This document shows, one piece after another, positions 44,648-53,143 of a DNA stretch of 64,000 nucleotides. The translations under genes and the position numbers were made by a program. The first letter of the stretch is position 1. Each line of letters opens with the position of its first letter. This DNA is from Anaerolineae bacterium (GTDB lineage: Bacteria > Chloroflexota > Anaerolineae > Aggregatilineales > Phototrophicaceae), in the NCBI GenBank assembly GCA_022822545.1, contig JAJEBE010000056.1, forward strand, positions 40,287 through 104,286. Reading direction: 5' to 3'. Under the pieces are notes generated by a model that saw only the letters and a list, made by a program, of their open reading frames with translations, made no database searches and was not told the origin of the DNA.

Positions 44648-45580
44648 ATGGCAGCCGCCACGCTGACTAAAGGCAAGCGCCGCCGAAAATCCAACTTCGG
44701 GCAAGACAATCTCGTCGGCTACCTCTTCATCGGTCCCTGGCTCATCGCCTTCTTTCTCTTCACCTTCATTCCCATCAGCGTTTCCTTGCTGCTTTCCTTC
44801 ACAGATTACAACGTGCTCGCCAATAGCGGCGACTTCATCGGCCTGGATAATTTCCAGCGGATGTTCTTCGAGGACAGGCGCTATTGGCGCTCGGTCAACG
44901 CCACGGTCAAGTACGTCGTCTTCTCCGTGCCGCTGCGCTTGGTTTTCGCGCTGGCGGTTGCCATGCTGCTGAATACTTACCGGCGCGGCGTCGGCGTGTA
45001 TCGCGCCGCTTTCTACGCGCCTTCGATCATCGGCGGCAGCATCGCCGTGGCCGTCATGTGGCGGGAGATCTTTGGCAATGACGGCTTGGTCAACTTCACC
45101 CTGAATCTGCTCGGCATAGAAGGTCCCAACTGGCTGGGCCGGCCGGAGACCGCCATCTGGACGCTGATCATCCTGGCCGCCTGGCAATTCGGCTCGCCCA
45201 TGCTCATCTTTCTGGCGGGCTTAAAGAACATTCCCAAACATCTTTATGAATCGGCGGAGATCGACGGCGCCAACAGCTTGCAGCGTTTCTTGCGCATCAC
45301 CTTGCCGATGCTGACGCCGATCATATTCTTCAATCTCATCATGCAATTGATCTCCGGTTTTATGGTTTTCACGCAAGCCTTCATTGTCACCCAGGGCCGG
45401 CCGCTGGATACCACTCTCTTTTACGCGCTTTATGTCTATCGCCGGGCTTTTGAACAGAACGAGATGGGTTATGCCTCGGCTATGGCCTGGGTCATGCTCA
45501 TGGTCATCGCCGTTTTGACGGCCTTTGTCTTCCGCTCATCCAGCTACTGGGTGCATTATGAAGCGGACGAGGGGACCTGA
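44648..45580 (+). CDS. ABC transporter permease, MalF/UgpA type
   Basis: A 310-residue permease with early segment GYLFIGPWLIAFFLFTFIPI and EAA loop NIPKHLYESAEIDGANSLQR near 198-217. GAGG lies 9 bases before the ATG at 44648; a GTG start five codons earlier is possible. It ends 3 bp before the next permease. Together they form the membrane part of the ATPase-less importer. Confidence 0.9.
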   Translation: MAAATLTKGKRRRKSNFGQDNLVGYLFIGPWLIAFFLFTFIPISVSLLLSFTDYNVLANSGDFIGLDNFQRMFFEDRRYWRSVNATVKYVVFSVPLRLVFALAVAMLLNTYRRGVGVYRAAFYAPSIIGGSIAVAVMWREIFGNDGLVNFTLNLLGIEGPNWLGRPETAIWTLIILAAWQFGSPMLIFLAGLKNIPKHLYESAEIDGANSLQRFLRITLPMLTPIIFFNLIMQLISGFMVFTQAFIVTQGRPLDTTLFYALYVYRRAFEQNEMGYASAMAWVMLMVIAVLTAFVFRSSSYWVHYEADEGT

Positions 45581-45583
45581 TTG

Positions 45584-46495
45584 ATGGCCGGTATTGAAGC
45601 CCAAGCGCCAGCGGGCCTCAGCGCTCCGCGCGTCGTCCGCCCGGCTGTGCCTTGGTGTCAACGTGCCGTCGCGCGCACGGTTTTCTACCACCTGGCGGTG
45701 GGCGTGACCTGTTTCTTCATGCTCTATCCGATACTATGGCTGGTCGGCTCTTCATTCAAGCCGCCCGATGAGATCTGGACCAATCAGACCGCCATCATCC
45801 CGAACGAGTTTTATCCGCAGAATTATCCCAATGGCTGGGCTGGGTTCGGCGGCATCAGCTTCACCACTTTCTATCGCAACTCGTTATTCTATGCGACGCT
45901 GGGCACCATCCTCAGCGTCAGCGCATCGTCTGTCGTGGCTTATGGTTTCGCTCGCGTGCGTTTTCGCGGGCGACGCATCTGGTTCGCGGTCATGCTGGTC
46001 ACGCTGATGCTGCCGACGCAGGTGCAGATCATTCCGCAATATATCGTCTTCAAGCAATTGGGCTGGCTGAACACCTTTTATCCGCTGCTGCTGCCGCGGA
46101 TTGGCGGCTCGGCGTTTTTCATTTTCATGATCATCCAGTTCATTCGCAGCATCCCGGTCGACCTGGACGAAGCCGCCATGATCGACGGCGCCAGCAAATT
46201 CGGCATCTTCCTGCGCGTGATATTGCCGCAGCTCACGCCCGCCATCATCACCGCCGCCATCTTTTCCTTTTATTGGACCTGGGACGAATTCCTGGTGCCG
46301 CTCATCTATCTGAACAGCCCGGAACTGTATCTGGTCTCGCTGGCGCTGCGCACCTTTTCCGACCCCTCCGGTCAAACCGATTGGGGCGCCATCTTCGCGA
46401 TGTCGGCCCTCTCGCTGCTGCCGGTCTTCGTCATTTTCATCTCTTTCCAGCGCTACCTGGTCGAAGGGATTTCCACGACTGGTTTGAAGGGCTAG
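45584..46495 (+). CDS. ABC transporter permease, MalG/UgpE type
   Basis: A 303-residue permease with membrane segments CFFMLYPILWLVGSSF and FAVMLVTLMLPTQVQII. The EAA loop is SIPVDLDEAAMIDGASKFGI. It is the normal family size, in contrast to the PDZ-bearing copy at 36721. No ATPase follows, so an ATPase encoded elsewhere (for example 38317) must energise it. Confidence 0.91.
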   Translation: MAGIEAQAPAGLSAPRVVRPAVPWCQRAVARTVFYHLAVGVTCFFMLYPILWLVGSSFKPPDEIWTNQTAIIPNEFYPQNYPNGWAGFGGISFTTFYRNSLFYATLGTILSVSASSVVAYGFARVRFRGRRIWFAVMLVTLMLPTQVQIIPQYIVFKQLGWLNTFYPLLLPRIGGSAFFIFMIIQFIRSIPVDLDEAAMIDGASKFGIFLRVILPQLTPAIITAAIFSFYWTWDEFLVPLIYLNSPELYLVSLALRTFSDPSGQTDWGAIFAMSALSLLPVFVIFISFQRYLVEGISTTGLKG

Positions 46496-46527
46496 CGGTC
46501 GCGGCTGTCTAGTACCTTTCGTGTTTC

Positions 46528-46621
46528 GGGCGACCCACCGAGTCGCCCCTACCGACTGTCACGTTTGTGAACTGGTTTCCGGCGGCGAATTTGTGCTTTG
46601 CGGGCGACCGAATCACCCCTA
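46528..46621 (+). repeat. Family A repeat pair (one intact, one worn)
   Basis: GGGCGACCC ACC GAGTCGCCC then CTACC at 46528-46553, with one stem mismatch. A worn copy, GGGCGACCGAATCACCCCTA, follows at 46602-46621. Both sit in the gap between the second importer and the YesL-like gene. Confidence 0.7.
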
Positions 46622-46706
46622 TGCTCTCTTGGCGCGCAGGATGTTTTGTACTTGCGGCTTTCGGTTACAATGTATTGACAATTCCGCGAATGAAGCAGGC
46701 AAGGCA

Positions 46707-47351
46707 ATGGCGAAATGGCAAGACAGCGGATTTTACGCCGCCGCCGAGCGCATCGGCAACTTCCTCGTCGCCAACCTGATCACTGCCTTCCTGCTCATGA
46801 CCGTCATCGGCGCGCCTTTCGGTCTGCTGGGTCTCTTCGCTTTGATGAACGAGTGGGCGCAGGGGCGGCAACCGGAATTCTTCCGCGTCTACCTCGGCGC
46901 TATCCGGCGGCGCTGGCGTTCGGCGCTAGGCCTCGGCATTATCGACCTGGCTGGCTTCGGCTTGATTTTCTTCAACCTCAGCATCTTCCCCGTTATGCAG
47001 TTGCGGAATTTTCCGACGATCCTGTCGCTGACGATGACGCTCAGCCTGGGCGTGGTGTTATTCATGGCGAACCTGTACGCCTGGTCAACCCTGCCCCGGC
47101 TCGGGCTGCCTCTGCGTGGCGTGATCAAGCTCAGTTTGCTGCTCGTTTTGAGCCGTCCGCTGCACAGCTTCTTGATTGCGCTGGCGGCTCTCACCCCGCT
47201 ATTGGCGAGCCTCTTTCTGCCGATTGCGTTCCTGCTGATACTCTCGCTTTCCGTCTCCGCTTATATCGCCGTTCGCGGCGTCTGGTGGGTGTTGCGCCTG
47301 CATTTCTCGCGCGAGCAGTTGGCTGAGTTGCTGGCAAATGGGTCTGCATGA
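46707..47351 (+). CDS. YesL-like (DUF624) membrane protein
   Basis: A 214-residue integral membrane protein beginning MAKWQDSGFYAAAERIGNFL. Hydrophobic segments lie around 18-44, 73-91, 102-127, 136-148 and 155-195. DUF624/YesL proteins are common beside carbohydrate ABC transporters in Firmicutes and Chloroflexota and may assist transport, but their function is unproven. AGGCAAGG precedes the ATG at 46707. Confidence 0.72.
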   Translation: MAKWQDSGFYAAAERIGNFLVANLITAFLLMTVIGAPFGLLGLFALMNEWAQGRQPEFFRVYLGAIRRRWRSALGLGIIDLAGFGLIFFNLSIFPVMQLRNFPTILSLTMTLSLGVVLFMANLYAWSTLPRLGLPLRGVIKLSLLLVLSRPLHSFLIALAALTPLLASLFLPIAFLLILSLSVSAYIAVRGVWWVLRLHFSREQLAELLANGSA

Positions 47352-47379
47352 GCGCCATTGCCCGGGGCCGCCGCCGCGT

Positions 47380-47868
47380 TCAGCCGCCTTCGTTGCTGTC
47401 GCCCTTGAGGCTGAGCAGATGCGCGATGATGTGGCCGATTTCGGAGGGCGACAATCGGTCCGCGTAGTTTATGGGCATGGCGGCGGCATAACCCAGGACG
47501 AGAAAGGCGCTCGGCCGCACGATGGATTCATACAGATACTGTTCAGCGCTGAGAGGCGGACGCCGTTCGGCAGCGCGGTCGGCGATGCCCGGGAAGAGCG
47601 GGGCGATGCGACCCTCTCCGGCAAGATGGCAGGCGCTGCAGGCATACTCCGCGATCAGTTTTTCTCCGGCTGCTGGCGAGGCTTCGGCGAGGGCAGTGGC
47701 GAGCGGCGCCGCATATAACCCGGCATTGATAGAGCTGGATGGCGCGTCCTCCGGTTGACTGGCGAAGATGAAGGCGCCCAAGAAAGCGATGGCGACCCCG
47801 CCCAGCAGGACTGCGCTCAAGATGAGCGCCGGCTGAGTCCTCAGCGCAGTCCTTTCGCCCCCCGGCAC
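47380..47868 (-). CDS. Membrane-anchored monoheme cytochrome c
   Basis: A 162-residue protein with an N-terminal hydrophobic anchor (PALILSAVLLGGVAIAFLGAFI, about 13-34), the heme site CSACH at 77-81 and probable axial Met131 (AAAMPINY), followed by a typical C-terminal helix (IGHIIAHLLSL). The start codon is GTG with AGGAAG upstream. It sits 13 bp after ctaB. It is probably an electron carrier to the terminal oxidase whose heme A is made by the two upstream genes. Confidence 0.85.
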   Translation of the reverse strand: MPGGERTALRTQPALILSAVLLGGVAIAFLGAFIFASQPEDAPSSSINAGLYAAPLATALAEASPAAGEKLIAEYACSACHLAGEGRIAPLFPGIADRAAERRPPLSAEQYLYESIVRPSAFLVLGYAAAMPINYADRLSPSEIGHIIAHLLSLKGDSNEGG

Positions 47869-47881
47869 GCTCGGCTTCCTC

Positions 47882-48781
47882 TTATAGCAGACGATCGATG
47901 ATCATCGCCAGAAACAGCAAGGCGAGATAAAGCGAAGAATATTTGTACAAGGCGCGCGCTGTCGCTTTGTCCGCCCGGCGGATCAGCTTGACCGCGAGCC
48001 AGATCAGCAGCAGGCCGAGCCAGGCTGCGGCAAAGGCATAGATGCCCTCAAGCATCTTCGGCGCCCCGGGCAAAAAGAGCAGCAGGACCGGCGTCAAGCT
48101 GATGATATATAATTGGATGGAGTAGAACAGTATCTGATAGCGCGTGACGCGCTCGCCCCGCGCGACTGGCATCATCGGGATATTGGCGGCCGCGTAATCT
48201 TTGTTCGTCAAGATCGCCAGGGCCCAGGAATGAGGCGGCGTCCAGTAAAAGACGATCGCGAATAAAATGAAAGCTTGGGGCTCAAGCGCGCCCGCGCCCG
48301 CCGCCCAGCCGACCAGCACCGGCATGGCGCCAGCGCCGCCGCCGATCAGGATATTGACAACGGTGTTGCGCTTCAAAACCCAGGTATAAATGACGACATA
48401 ATACAGCGCGCCAGCTAAAGCCAGCGCCGCCGCCAGCCAGTTGACAAAGACCGCCAACAGCAATACCGACAAAAGGACCAAGCCCGTGCCAAAGCGCAAG
48501 GCGTTCCGGGCGGCAATGCGCCCGGCGGGAATCGGACGGCGGGCGGTGCGCGCCATCTTCGCGTCAAGCTCGCGGTCGAGGTATTGGTTAATTGCGCTGG
48601 CCCCGCCGGCCGCCAGGGCCCCGCCAAGCATGGTGAAGACGAAGGTATCGATGGGAAGGGCGGCGCCGGCAGCGACGATCATGCTGGTCATGCAGGTAAA
48701 TACCAGCAGCAGGACGATGCGCGGTTTGAGGAGAGCGATATAAGAACGCGTCAGGTTACGGGAGGGCAGGCTTAAAGTCAT
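47882..48781 (-). CDS. ctaB: Protoheme IX farnesyltransferase (heme O synthase)
   Basis: A 299-residue membrane prenyltransferase. It has NQYLDRELDAKMARTARRPI, the NxxxDxxxD polyprenyl-diphosphate-binding motif of the UbiA superfamily, and YTWVLKRNTVVNILIGG in the middle. Members add a farnesyl group to heme B. The ATG overlaps the ctaA stop (ATGA), so heme O and heme A synthesis genes are coupled. Confidence 0.93.
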   Translation of the reverse strand: MTLSLPSRNLTRSYIALLKPRIVLLLVFTCMTSMIVAAGAALPIDTFVFTMLGGALAAGGASAINQYLDRELDAKMARTARRPIPAGRIAARNALRFGTGLVLLSVLLLAVFVNWLAAALALAGALYYVVIYTWVLKRNTVVNILIGGGAGAMPVLVGWAAGAGALEPQAFILFAIVFYWTPPHSWALAILTNKDYAAANIPMMPVARGERVTRYQILFYSIQLYIISLTPVLLLFLPGAPKMLEGIYAFAAAWLGLLLIWLAVKLIRRADKATARALYKYSSLYLALLFLAMIIDRLL

Positions 48782-49722
48782 GCGTCCGTCTTTTTCCCGC
48801 GAGCATAATCGCGATCATTGACATGCTCGATGACGACCAGCACGACCAGCAAACTCCAGGTTGCCGCGGCCAAGCCAACATGCGCCGCGCCCCAGCTCGC
48901 CTCAGCCGCGCTGAAGACGAACATCGCCCCAAGGCCAATCTGCAGTATGTAAACGATGCCGCTGCCCAAGGCAATCCTTCTGGTCAGGGATTCTTGCCGA
49001 GACCGGAACACCTGTCGCAACAGCCCCAATAGCGTCAGAGCCATCGCCGCAACCGAGAGCCGATGCAGCATATTCACCAGGGCGAGCGGACCCTGATCAA
49101 TCGGCAGCCAAGCGCCGGGACTGCATTGGGGCCAGTCGGTGCAAGCCAGCGTCGCGCCGCTGCCCCGAACGAGGGCGCCGGTCAATACAATGAGCAGCGC
49201 GAAAGCTGCATTGATCCTTGCAAGTTGGGTAACAGCATCGGATTGGTAGGGATTCCGCGGCCGATACCAGGCGATCACGGTGGCGGCGAGCAAAGCGCCG
49301 ACAAGCAGCATGGCAACGCCGAGGTGCAGCGTGACAAATGTCGGCGGCAAGTCCAGGAATACCACGATGGCGCCAAGACCGCTTTGCAGCAAAAAGAGCA
49401 GAGCGGCCAAAATTGTCAAACGCAGGACGCGCCGGTCGCCCCTGCCATATTCTCGTCGCGCCAGCCATAGCGTCGCCAAACCAAAAAGGCCGATCAAGAC
49501 CGCAAAGAGACGGTGCAACCACTCAATCCAGGCGGTGATATTGTCCAGAGGCGGGAAGAGCGTACCATTGCAGAGGGGCCAGTCGTTGCCGCAGCCCAAG
49601 CCGGACTCGGTCACGCGCACGACCGCGCCAAACACTATCAAGCCCAAGGTCAGCATGGCCGTCGAAAAGGACCAGATTATAAAGGTATTTGAACGGGCTG
49701 AATTTGGCTGCGGATCAGGCAT
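48778..49722 (-). CDS. ctaA: Heme A synthase
   Basis: A 314-residue membrane protein of the COX15/CtaA family. It has the N-terminal GAVVRVTESGLGCGNDWPLC with its paired cysteines and the mirrored RGSGATLACTDWPQC near 182-196. Conserved His residues lie at about the ends of the second and eighth segments (EWLHRL and NMLHRL). It oxidises heme O to heme A for aa3-type oxidase. The start at 49722 is preferred; in-frame ATGs upstream are possible. It is upstream of ctaB with a 4-bp overlap. Confidence 0.92.
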   Translation of the reverse strand: MPDPQPNSARSNTFIIWSFSTAMLTLGLIVFGAVVRVTESGLGCGNDWPLCNGTLFPPLDNITAWIEWLHRLFAVLIGLFGLATLWLARREYGRGDRRVLRLTILAALLFLLQSGLGAIVVFLDLPPTFVTLHLGVAMLLVGALLAATVIAWYRPRNPYQSDAVTQLARINAAFALLIVLTGALVRGSGATLACTDWPQCSPGAWLPIDQGPLALVNMLHRLSVAAMALTLLGLLRQVFRSRQESLTRRIALGSGIVYILQIGLGAMFVFSAAEASWGAAHVGLAAATWSLLVVLVVIEHVNDRDYARGKKTDA

Positions 49723-50084
49723 GGCCGGGGACCTTGCGAGCGCCCCTGGTGACGACATCACGAGTGGCGGAATTGTTGCGACTGGCATCGATTGTACTTT
49801 TTATCACAATCTTTTCAAGTGGGCAGCGAAACCGGGAGTGGTGAATTTCAAGAATACAGGATATACCCCGAATTCCATGCTGGGGGATTCACCACAGAGA
49901 CACAGCGGTTTTTGGATGGCAAGGTCGAAGTTGTCATATCAATGGCATTCGCCGCTCCTGTCGTTATTGACATTATGGGAGTCTTTGCTGGCGGCCTTGG
50001 GGTTTGTCGGGAGTTGAACGGAGGCGTCGGGAGCAAGCGTGAGATTATCAGATAGTTTTTGATTGGTTAGTAGTTTAGCCGACA
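49723..50084. other. Intergenic region with a half family B arm, no gene seen
   Basis: Between the ctaA start and the TTGTCCG cluster at 50085. ACCACAGAGACACAGCGG at 49891-49908 matches a single family B arm. No frame has a credible start and family likeness. It should carry the ctaA promoter, but I could not place it confidently. Confidence 0.5.
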
Positions 50085-50124
50085 TTGTCCGTTTGTCGGA
50101 CAAGGGAAAGCTCTTTTCGGACAA
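50085..50124 (-). promoter_or_regulatory. Cluster of TTGTCCG sites, candidate operator (reverse copy)
   Basis: Read on the minus strand: TTGTCCGAAAA, then after 10 bases TTGTCCGAC, with an inverted CGGACAA at the end. The two TTGTCCG sites are 21 bp apart, as at 20216. On the plus strand TTGTCCG (50085-50091) and CGGACAA (50097-50103) form an inverted repeat with a 5-bp spacer. It sits upstream of the ctaA-ctaB-cytochrome genes on the minus strand and of the diol dehydratase on the plus strand. Confidence 0.45.
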
Positions 50125-50409
50125 AGTCTCATTTTGCCCGCGGCGATGGGTAGGCCTGTAAGCAGGCGGGCGGCGTTGAAGTCGTCATGGAACTTGAGCA
50201 GGTCCGTGGCATGGCGGTCCTCCGTTGCTTGGGATTGGAGTCATTATAGCACAGGTGTTCTGAAATGAAAGGGCTGAAGGCGGCGATTTTGAAGCGCGGC
50301 GAAAATCGTGGACATGCTGCTCGTTTCTCCGCCTCCCAGCTCATGCCGTGACAGTCGCCATTATGGACTCAGATTAGACAGCGCCAGGCGCATGTGTTAG
50401 ATTTGCCGC

Positions 50410-52659
50410 ATGAAGCAGAAGCAGCGCTCGAAACGCTTTGACTTGCTCTCAAAGCGCGATATCAACCGTGAGACCTACGTCGAGCCTTGGCCCGAAGCCG
50501 GCTTGATCGTCGCCGATAGCCCTTATGATCCGCAGCCGAGCCTCACTATCTCTGCGGCTGGCGAAGTCGTCGAGATGGACGGCGTCGCCCGCGCTGACTT
50601 CGACGCCCTCGATCGTTTCATCGTCTCGCGGGCCCTTGACCTCGCTGTGGCGGAAGAAGCGATGGCGCTGCCCTCACAGAACTATGCGCGCATGCTGGCC
50701 GACATCAATGTGTCGCGGGCCGATATTGCCCGCCTGGTCGCCGGTTGCAGCCCGGCCAAACTGACCGACATCATCCGCCACCTCAATGTGCTGGAAATGA
50801 TGATGGGCTTGTCGAAGATGCGGATTCGACGCCAGCCGGCCAATCAAGCCCATGTCACCAATTGGCGCGAGCATCCGGCGTTGCTGGCGGCTGACGCGGC
50901 TGAGGCGGCATTGCGCGGCTTCGCCGAGGTCGAGACGACCGTGCGGGTGGCGCGTTTCGCGCCTTTTAACGCGCTGGCCATCTTGGTCGGCACGCAGACC
51001 GGCCGCGGCGGCGTGCTGACGCAATGCTCGGTCGAAGAGGCGCTGGGCTTGCGCCTGGCGATGAAAGGCTTGACGAGTTACGCCGAAACGCTTTCGGTTT
51101 ATGGCACGGAGATGACCTTCGTCGATGGCGATGACACACCCTGGTCGAAGGCTTTTCTGGCTTCCGCGTATGCCTCGCGCGGGGTGAAGATTCGCTTCAC
51201 TTCCGGCACCGGCTCGGAAGCCTTGATGGGCCGCGCCGAGCGTAAATCGATGCTCTACCTGGAAGCGCGCTGTTTGCTCGTGGTCAAGGGCGCCGGCAGT
51301 CAAGGCGTACAGAACGGCTCTATCTCCTGCATCGCCCTGCCGGAAGCTTTGCCTGGCGGCGTGCGCGCGGTGCTGGCGGAGAATCTGCTGGCGGCGATGC
51401 TGGGTCTGGAAGTGGCGGCCGGCAACGATGCGCTCGCCTCGCATTCCAACATCCGCAAGACGGCCAAACTCATGCTGCAATTCATCCCCGGCGCCGATTT
51501 TATCTTCAGCGGTTACAGCGCCATACCCAAACGCGATAATCTTTTTGGCGGCGGCAACTTCGATGCCGAAGACTTCGATGATTACAACGTGCTGCAACGC
51601 GATATGCAGATCGACGGCGGCGTGCAACCCATCAGCGAGGATGAGGCGCTGCAAGTTCGCCGCAAAGCCGCGCGCGCCATTCAAGCGGTCTATCGCAAGC
51701 TGGACCTGCCAGCAATAACGGATGAAGAGATTGAGGCGGCGACCGTGGCGCATAGCAGCGATGATATGCCCCGGCGCGACATCATCCCCGATCTGGAAGC
51801 GGCTGATGCTTTTATGGCGGGCGAGGGCGATTTCGTCGCCGTCATCCGCGCTCTGCAAGAGGGGGGCTTCGACGATGTCGCCGACAATATCCTCGAGATG
51901 GGACGGCAGCGCATCGCCGCTGATTACTTGCAGCCCTCGGCCATATTTGATGCCGACTTCAAAGTGCGCAGCGCCATCAATGACCCGAATGACTACGCCG
52001 GCCCCGGCAGCGGTTATCGCCCGGCGGGGGAGCGCTGGGCGGCCATGCAGAATATCCCGCAAGCCCGCTCGCCTGAAGGTTTCATCGAGCCGCATACCGG
52101 GCAACCGCTTTCGCGGCTGGTCGAAATTGGTCCCGCCAGCAAAGGCGCGCCTAACGAAGTGGCGCTCGCCCTCGGTCCCGCTTTCGGCAAGATCCTGACC
52201 ACGACGATCGGCGGCTTGAGCCACGAAGACGTGCTGGAAGCCATCCTCACCGGCATCGCCGCCGAGGGCATGATCGCGCGGATCTTGCGGGTCTATCACT
52301 CCTCCGATTGCGCCGCCATCGGCTACGTCGGCGCCCGCCTTAGCGGGAGCGGAATCGGCATCGGCTTACAATCGCGCGGCACCGCCGTCATCCACCAAAA
52401 GGACCTGGCGCCGCTGAATAATCTCGAGCTCTTCCCGCAGTCGCCCAGCCTGACGTTGAGGACCTATGAAGCCATCGGCCGCAACGCCGCCCGTTATGCT
52501 CTGGGGCTGGCGACCGTGCCGGTAGCGGTCAAAATCGACAATGGCGCGCGCTTGCGTCTCATCGTGCAGACGGCGCTCCTGCATCGCCGCGAGACCGATG
52601 AGGTTGATCCCGACAAGCTGCCGCAGGAACTGCGCTTCGATTGGGAGCCGGATTTATGA
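50410..52659 (+). CDS. B12-dependent diol/glycerol dehydratase, fused large and medium subunits
   Basis: A 749-residue protein. Residues 1-560 match the large (alpha, PduC/DhaB1) subunit, with QAHVTN, EVETTVRVARFAPFN, TQCSVEEAL, DGDDTPWSKAFLASAYASRG, FTSGTGSEALMG and GVQNGSISC; these hold His, Glu, Gln and Asp residues of the diol-dehydratase active site. Residues 565-749 match the medium subunit (LVEIGPASKGAPNEVALALG, GGLSHEDVLEAILTGI, GYVGARLSGSGIGIGLQSRG). The reaction is 1,2-diol or glycerol to aldehyde via an adenosylcobalamin radical. The small subunit follows with a 4-bp overlap. No clear ribosome site precedes the ATG. No reactivase (PduGH/DhaG) is in the window. Large-medium fusions also exist in some Actinobacteria. 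Confidence 0.9.
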   Translation: MKQKQRSKRFDLLSKRDINRETYVEPWPEAGLIVADSPYDPQPSLTISAAGEVVEMDGVARADFDALDRFIVSRALDLAVAEEAMALPSQNYARMLADINVSRADIARLVAGCSPAKLTDIIRHLNVLEMMMGLSKMRIRRQPANQAHVTNWREHPALLAADAAEAALRGFAEVETTVRVARFAPFNALAILVGTQTGRGGVLTQCSVEEALGLRLAMKGLTSYAETLSVYGTEMTFVDGDDTPWSKAFLASAYASRGVKIRFTSGTGSEALMGRAERKSMLYLEARCLLVVKGAGSQGVQNGSISCIALPEALPGGVRAVLAENLLAAMLGLEVAAGNDALASHSNIRKTAKLMLQFIPGADFIFSGYSAIPKRDNLFGGGNFDAEDFDDYNVLQRDMQIDGGVQPISEDEALQVRRKAARAIQAVYRKLDLPAITDEEIEAATVAHSSDDMPRRDIIPDLEAADAFMAGEGDFVAVIRALQEGGFDDVADNILEMGRQRIAADYLQPSAIFDADFKVRSAINDPNDYAGPGSGYRPAGERWAAMQNIPQARSPEGFIEPHTGQPLSRLVEIGPASKGAPNEVALALGPAFGKILTTTIGGLSHEDVLEAILTGIAAEGMIARILRVYHSSDCAAIGYVGARLSGSGIGIGLQSRGTAVIHQKDLAPLNNLELFPQSPSLTLRTYEAIGRNAARYALGLATVPVAVKIDNGARLRLIVQTALLHRRETDEVDPDKLPQELRFDWEPDL

Positions 52660-53054
52660 GCGCTTACCCATTGCGGGATAATGCCCCCGACCGGCTGCGG
52701 GCTCACAGCGGACGTCCCTTGCGGGATATTAGTCCCGAGGCGATCGCGGCCGGCGAGCTAAATGCGGACGACCTGCGGACACATGCCGACGCCCTGCGGC
52801 AACAAGCCGAGATCGCCCGCGACAGCGGCTACCCGCAACTGGCGGCGAACCTGCTGCGCGCCGCCGAACTGACCAATGTGCCCAATGACGAACTGCTGCG
52901 CATATACGATGCGCTGCGCCCGGAGCGCGCTTCTTATGAGGAATTGCTGCGCCTGGCGGATTACCTCGAAGACAGCTACGACGCCGGCGAGAACGCCGCC
53001 TTCATCCGGGAAGCGGCGACCGTCTACCGCGAGCGGAATCTGCTGCGGCGGTAA
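52656..53054 (+). CDS. Diol/glycerol dehydratase small subunit
   Basis: A 132-residue helical protein beginning MSAYPLRDNAPDRLRAHSGR, then PLRDISPEAIAAGELNADDL (small-subunit opening) and ATVYRERNLLRR at the C-terminus. This matches PduE/DhaB3 proteins, which complete the dehydratase with the alpha and beta parts. Its ATG overlaps the fused subunit's stop (ATGA), so the two are translated together. Confidence 0.85.
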   Translation: MSAYPLRDNAPDRLRAHSGRPLRDISPEAIAAGELNADDLRTHADALRQQAEIARDSGYPQLAANLLRAAELTNVPNDELLRIYDALRPERASYEELLRLADYLEDSYDAGENAAFIREAATVYRERNLLRR

Positions 53055-53093
53055 AATACGATGGCTTGCCCGTTATCGTGATTGTGTACACCA

Positions 53094-53119
53094 GGGCGAC
53101 CTAATGGCGCGCCCCTACA
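53094..53119 (+). repeat. Family A repeat, worn copy
   Basis: GGGCGACCTAATGGCGCGCCCCTACA: both arms are recognisable, but the central triplet is no longer paired and the loop is altered. It lies between the dehydratase small subunit and the next enolase-superfamily gene. Confidence 0.6.
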
Positions 53120-53143
53120 GCGAAGCAATTTTGGGGATACTAA

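Noticed and set aside
50674..52299. 541-codon minus-strand open frame opposite the diol dehydratase
   Set aside because: Composition is Gln/His/Arg-rich with no motifs, and it mirrors a strongly conserved enzyme, so it is a shadow frame.
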